Positions 59,179-64,000 of a DNA stretch of 64,000 bases are shown piece after piece; the stretch's first letter is position 1, and each line of letters opens with the position of its first letter. Under the pieces are notes generated by a model. That model saw only the letters and a program-made list of their open reading frames with translations. It was not told where the DNA came from and searched no databases. This stretch comes from Nymphalis io (lineage: Eukaryota > Arthropoda > Insecta > Lepidoptera > Nymphalidae), in the NCBI RefSeq assembly GCF_905147045.1, contig NC_065889.1, positions 563,001 through 627,000 of the forward strand. Direction: 5' to 3'. Made by a program: the position numbers and the translations under genes.

Positions 59179-59594
59179 ATTAATATAAAAATACCAGGAT
59201 GATATTCTTAATTATAATTATTCTTAATTACAATTAAAATTGTACAAGGTACACACTATTGAATTAACATATTGTTTATAATTTAAAGATTTTTATCAAA
59301 CGGCGATATAACAGGAGTCATGAATGATGGATGAGCAGAGAAATGAGACGTTTGAAACAAAAATATACGACATATTCCCTCTTCTTCCCTTAGAAACAAG
59401 CTAGGGAATAGCGTACACCCTCAACAAACATTTTTTTACTTGTAATTATGTAACATGTCTTGTTCTAAGATTGCAAATGTATGAAACACACTTGTATAAC
59501 ACAATGTTATTATCAATCCAGACAGTTTGAGTTAAAACAGTGATTATAGCTATCAATGTAAAATATTTTAAAATTTAACAAAACTGTGCCGTTT

Positions 59595-59685
59595 GTGTCC
59601 CACGCTTTACTCCCCATTGATACACGTGGCTCCCGGGGGGCGCCCCCACTCAGTTCAGTCGGTATGAATGGCCCGACACGAGTAA
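59595..59685. promoter_or_regulatory. GC-rich block with initiator-like strings
   Basis: CGTGGCTCCCGGGGGGCGCC followed by ACTCAGTTCAGTCGG. TCAGTT and TCAGTC resemble insect initiators. No DPE or TATA is placed correctly, so this is only a candidate. Confidence 0.25.
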
Positions 59686-60744
59686 AAAGGTTCTATAGAC
59701 TAAATGTATCGTAATTTTGGTATTTTTGTCTTGACACTGTGTGTAGTGATAAAGAAACAATGGATTTCGTTATTATAATACGTGCCACAATATATAACGT
59801 GAACATATGTATCTATCTGGTCACGTTTCAATGTTACCTGTTAATTAATATTTTCTAATAATATCTCCATATCATACAAAATAATATATATATTAAAAAT
59901 GATAAAGAAAATAATTTATATGTGCGTAGAACCTATGAATTCGTCCGCTTCCTAAGGATTTAACTATTTACTATGTCATAATAATATATACGAAATATAA
60001 TAAATGTGGTAATAACAAACTATATTTAGCCGTTTTTAAATTTCAACAACAATGATAACGATTTTTTGGAGTGTTTTTTTTAAATAATTCAATTATATTA
60101 CACATACGAAAGAAATATACTATGAATATTTAATTGGGATTTAGGAAATCGGGATTAGAAGGCGAATTCTAATCATATAAATATCAGCGAATGTGAAGCG
60201 TGAAATATTATTATATATAAAATATAAGCAAACATCAAAACAGCGTATCATTTATCTTCACGTGTTTTTATATTAACGCGAATAATAAAAATTTAAGTCA
60301 AAAAGAGATAGTATACCTAAAGAGACTATTTGTCTCTTCAGTTAGATTTTTTGTAATAAATGTGAGAACATTTAATATTTATTCATAGTAGGTCAGAGGG
60401 CAAGTTCGCCACGTGTAGCGTTGCCTAGCGAACTCCCTCAACTTGAACTTATCCACCCAACCACCTCCCACCCACTATAATATGAATTTTATTATTCAAC
60501 AAAATATTCACTAGCAATTCTAAGAATCTTAATTTAGTTAAGCGATGTCTGAAATTTTAAGATATTTCATAAGTTTTTTTATAATCTTATAATTTAACTT
60601 GGGACTAAATTTAAATAGAGTTTAAGCTGTCTGTTCTATAATATCAATATAACTTAGAAAACGCGAATAGTTTCATCGCCATCCATTGTAATACACAACC
60701 ATTAAAAAATTGAACATAATTATAAACTAAATTAAAAGAACATT

Positions 60745-61039
60745 TACTGGTGGTAGGGCTTTGTGCAAGCCCGTCTGGGTAGGTACCACCCACTCATCAG
60801 ATATTCTACCGCAAAACAGCAATACTTGATATTGTTGTGTTCCGGTTTGAAGGGTGAGTGAGCCAGTGTAATTACAGGCACAAGGGACATAAAATCTTAG
60901 TTCCCAAGGTTGGTGGCTAATTTTCTATAAGCGATGGTTGACATTTCTTACAATGCCAATGTCTAAGGGCGTTTGGTGACCACTTACCATCAGGTGGCCC
61001 ATATGCTCGTCCACCTTCCTATTCTATATAAAAAAAAAA
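60745..61039 (+). mobile_element. Rep-1 retroposon, near full length
   Basis: TACTGGTGGTAGGGCTTTGT through GTCCACCTTCCTATTCTATA and an A tail. A small deletion and substitution follow the GGTTGGTGGC block. Confidence 0.9.
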
Positions 61040-62061
61040 CAACAATTTCATTAGTCTTTGTATTCAGGAAAAACGATTTTGTTACTATATTTAATTAAAA
61101 ACAACAATAAAAAATGTTGAAATATAAGATAAGGATCAATTAACAATTACTAATATGTATAGGGTACTCATCATAATGCATGCCACTGACAAATTACTAA
61201 ATTATAAAAGTGGTTATTTGTGTAAAATGTACGAGTAAGTCTATATAACAACCTCCAGACGAAGTATCTTATTAGTTTTCTCCATTTCGAATATCGATTT
61301 GTATAAATGTATATTATTTTTTTTTTCTGTTTCAAAGTTGACAAAGGTACCCGAATACATTCGTAGAAATACTACGGCGTAGCATTCCGTAGCGCGTAGT
61401 ACTTAAAAGTAAAAAAGGTACAGTCAATAGTCAATATTTCATGAACTACATATTAACCGTTTTATTATTTTTATTTATTAGATTTTATTGTAGTGATTGA
61501 TAAATACTTGTAGCATACAAATTGTTTTTTTTTAAATAATTAACAATTTTTAGTAATTTATATACAGTATTCTAAAATAAAAAAAGCCAAACTCAGTATT
61601 ATGAAATAACCTTTTATGTAATATGGACTCAAAATATTGACACAATACGGCGACATTTTACACACTTAATATTTTAATTTAATTAGGTCTAATAACGGGC
61701 AATGTATTTTTCCTTTATGCATATATTGCGCTTAATCTAGACATATATAAAAACTACATATATATAAAAAAACAAAATACATATCGCTTATATGTATCGT
61801 TTTTTAAAAATAATATTATAATATTATTAAAACTGACTGTATATAATACATATCAATTTATTTTGTATATCTCGGCAACAAAAAAAAACCCTTTTTTTAT
61901 AGCTGACTAACAATAGAGCCGAACGAGGCTCACGAACCCGGGTACTTATTTTTAACGAAGGAAAATACTATATATAGTTACTGTATATATTTATGATAAT
62001 TGAAAATCAATGTATTATATAATCTGTGGTCACATGCGAAAAAAAAATTACCATGTATAAC

Positions 62062-62360
62062 TTTTTTTTTTTTTTTTATAGAATAGGAAGGTGGACGAGC
62101 ATATGGGCCACCTGATGGTAAGTGGTCACCAAACGCCCTTAGACATTGGCATTGTAAGAAATGTCAACCATCGCTTATAGCCAATGCGCCACCAACCTTG
62201 GGAACTAAGATTTTATGTCCCTTGTGCCTGTAATTACACTGGCTCACTCACCCTTCAAACCAGAACACAACAATATCAAGTATTGCTGTTTTGCGGTAGA
62301 ATATCTGATGAGTGGGTGGTACCTACCCAGACGAGCTTGCACAAAGCCCAACCACCAGTA
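62062..62360 (-). mobile_element. Rep-1 retroposon, near full length
   Basis: A long T-run, ATAGAATAGGAAGGTGGACG and ending ACCACCAGTA. It is almost identical to the copies at 19.2 and 37.2 kb, which implies recent mobilisation. Confidence 0.92.
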
Positions 62361-62575
62361 AACATAACGGTATAACGTAACGGTAAGGAGAATTAATAAT
62401 AATATATATTTTTATTGTACTTAGCAGTGTTTAGAATGATGTAATCGAAAAAAGTCGTCTATTTGTTTGTAATAATCAAAATGTCAATAAAGTGTGACCT
62501 GTGGCTGACGTCACGTCATTTATTCTTATCCTTTCTGCAGACCTTCCGACGTGCCTTGGAATAAGCCCGCCGCCT

Positions 62576-62606
62576 GCCGCACGCCGCACGCCACACGCCG
62601 CACGCC
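62576..62606. repeat. GCCGCAC heptamer array
   Basis: Four tandem heptamers (GCCGCAC, GCCGCAC, GCCACAC, GCCGCAC) plus GCC, in a small GC-rich patch. A plausible acceptor CCTTTCTGCAG lies ~35 bp upstream, but no exon can be supported. Confidence 0.8.
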
Positions 62607-64000
62607 TGTGTAATTTATTGTTGGTCTAATTCATTACGATATAGGTTAATGTTTTAAACTTTATAATTACAAGAAATTCCGTTCTTTTTACATATATAAT
62701 TAAAATATATACAGATAAATATAATGGTAACAATAATATCGGCTAAGCAAGAAATACACACACATTCTCGTTAAAAGTGTTCAAAGTTCTTGAATGTAGT
62801 CTCATTTTCTTTTAATATAAAAATACATTATTAAGAAAACGTAAGCCAAGTGATCACAGCTTTGACAGACAACCTTGGCCGAGATACCCGAAGAGGTACG
62901 GGTTCGGATCCTGTTGTATCGCAATTGATATTATTTTCAATATTTTTTGTATCGTTTAGTTTTACATTTATTCTATAACTATGTATTTATAATGATATTA
63001 ATAGGAATATCTTTATTCATAATAGAGATTGAACATAGTAGTTGAATATTACAATTTGGTTTGTAATAATTAATTTAATTCCAATAAGGTGGGTGTAGCA
63101 CTGTACTTCTCGCTAGGTTATAAAATAATCACAGTAACAGTCCAGTTTTGTGAGAGTCAAAAAAGGGAACGAGACTTATTTTTATTTGCTTAAAAACGTT
63201 TGAAATGTAATTTTTCTACTACTAAACTATTTGAATTGTCTGACGTAAAAACTCTTAAAATAATATATTTAATACAAATAGAGATTCCATGTTACAACTG
63301 TCAAAATGCAGAAATGGCGCGGAGCGAGTCGTTTATTTTTAAATGAACGAATGACCTCAGTGCTTGAATGTAGTGCCAATGTCACAATATCTGGGTCTAT
63401 GTCAGGCCGCGTGGCCTTAACGGCTAGTAAGGTTGGCTCATTGTGGCCTTATATGGCTCTTTCGGTTGCCTATAAAATTTTCGATTATAAAACCTCTTCA
63501 AAATAGTAGACTGTAACAACAGAAGAAGAACAAGAGCAGAAGAAGTTGCTTAAGGTATTGTTTATTTAATCAAATGTAATTAACGTCTATATATTAACAA
63601 TTTTATTGAGAAAAAATTACATTTAATAGATCGTGAGCCAGATAACATTGTAAATAACCTTTAATAATATTTATAATAGCTCTCACAAATCTCAGCCTAC
63701 AAATTAATTATTATTGATGATATACGTAATTTGTTCATCGTATGTAAAAATATACGTTTACGGCCTACTTTTAAATAATGACCTTCATATCTAGCACAGA
63801 CTAGACATACTTAAAAAATTTGCCACAATTTCACACAAAAATATAAAGTCTTTTATAGGTCACGTTACGTTTAAAGCCTATTATTGATCGAAAATGCAAA
63901 AAATGACCTTAAATAAGCAAGTACATATAAAGATAAAGAAAAAAATCCATGTCATTATCGAAACAGGTTCATTAACGAAATGTTGGAGTTTAAATCGATA

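Larger units (their letters stand above)
49457..64000. other. Right flank, no recognised gene
   Basis: AT-rich DNA downstream of Lsm11. No exon with recognisable protein similarity was found. A 105-codon frame at 49503-49820 (non-ATG start) has no recognised features. Repeats are a LINE-like piece (49833-50010), SINE pieces (58500-58690, 59056-59178), Rep-1 copies (60745-61039, 62062-62360), an AC microsatellite and a GCCGCAC heptamer array. Candidate regulatory GC-rich blocks are at 51.5-52.0, 52.45-52.62, 54.78-54.88, 56.5-56.75, 58.8-58.9 and 59.6 kb. Some may be far-upstream leader exons of Eip74EF or the promoter of a neighbour. Confidence 0.6.

Overview
The window is AT-rich arthropod genomic DNA, almost certainly from a butterfly or moth and probably a nymphalid. 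Two things point there: spliced genes of insect type, and many copies of interspersed repeats typical of Lepidoptera. The main repeat is a tRNA-headed SINE resembling the Metulj family described in Heliconius. The second is a ~290 bp A-tailed retroposon, called Rep-1 here. About 98% of the window is non-coding: introns, flanks and repeats. Nothing is bacterial, and there is no CRISPR array, rRNA gene or convincing free-standing tRNA.

Two genes are identified. On the minus strand, three exons (14150-14507, 14721-14972, 15422-15496) encode the first 228 residues of the ecdysone-induced ETS factor Eip74EF/E74 (E74A-type N-terminus). An 89-nt candidate upstream exon lies at 16075-16163. The ETS DNA-binding domain is not seen, so the gene must continue beyond the left edge, and bases 1-14149 are read as mostly Eip74EF intron. 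On the plus strand, four exons (18810-19104, 29848-29966, 48952-49099, 49299-49456) join in phase into a complete 239-residue Lsm11, the U7 snRNP Sm-like protein used for histone pre-mRNA 3'-end processing. Its introns are about 10.7 kb, 19.0 kb and 0.2 kb.

The two genes are divergent (head to head). About 2.6 kb separates the most 5' supported Eip74EF exon from the Lsm11 start codon. That interval holds an RFX X-box-like site, a LINE tail and a long AT microsatellite. If Eip74EF has further 5' leader exons to the right, the two genes overlap on opposite strands.

The Lsm11 introns and the right flank (49457-64000) hold nested SINEs and Rep-1 copies. They also hold short CpG-rich blocks near 22.8, 28.2, 33.1, 35.3, 39.7, 51.9, 52.5, 56.6, 58.8 and 59.6 kb, which may be promoters, leader exons or enhancers. 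Two blocks (26.0 and 56.6 kb) each carry a pair of opposed E2F-type sites. A 91-codon open frame at 34311-34586 (minus) looks coding but is not recognised. No clearly new biological system was found. The most interesting points are the divergent ecdysone/histone-processing gene pair, candidate alternative first exons for both genes, and SINE junctions with unusual filler or nesting.
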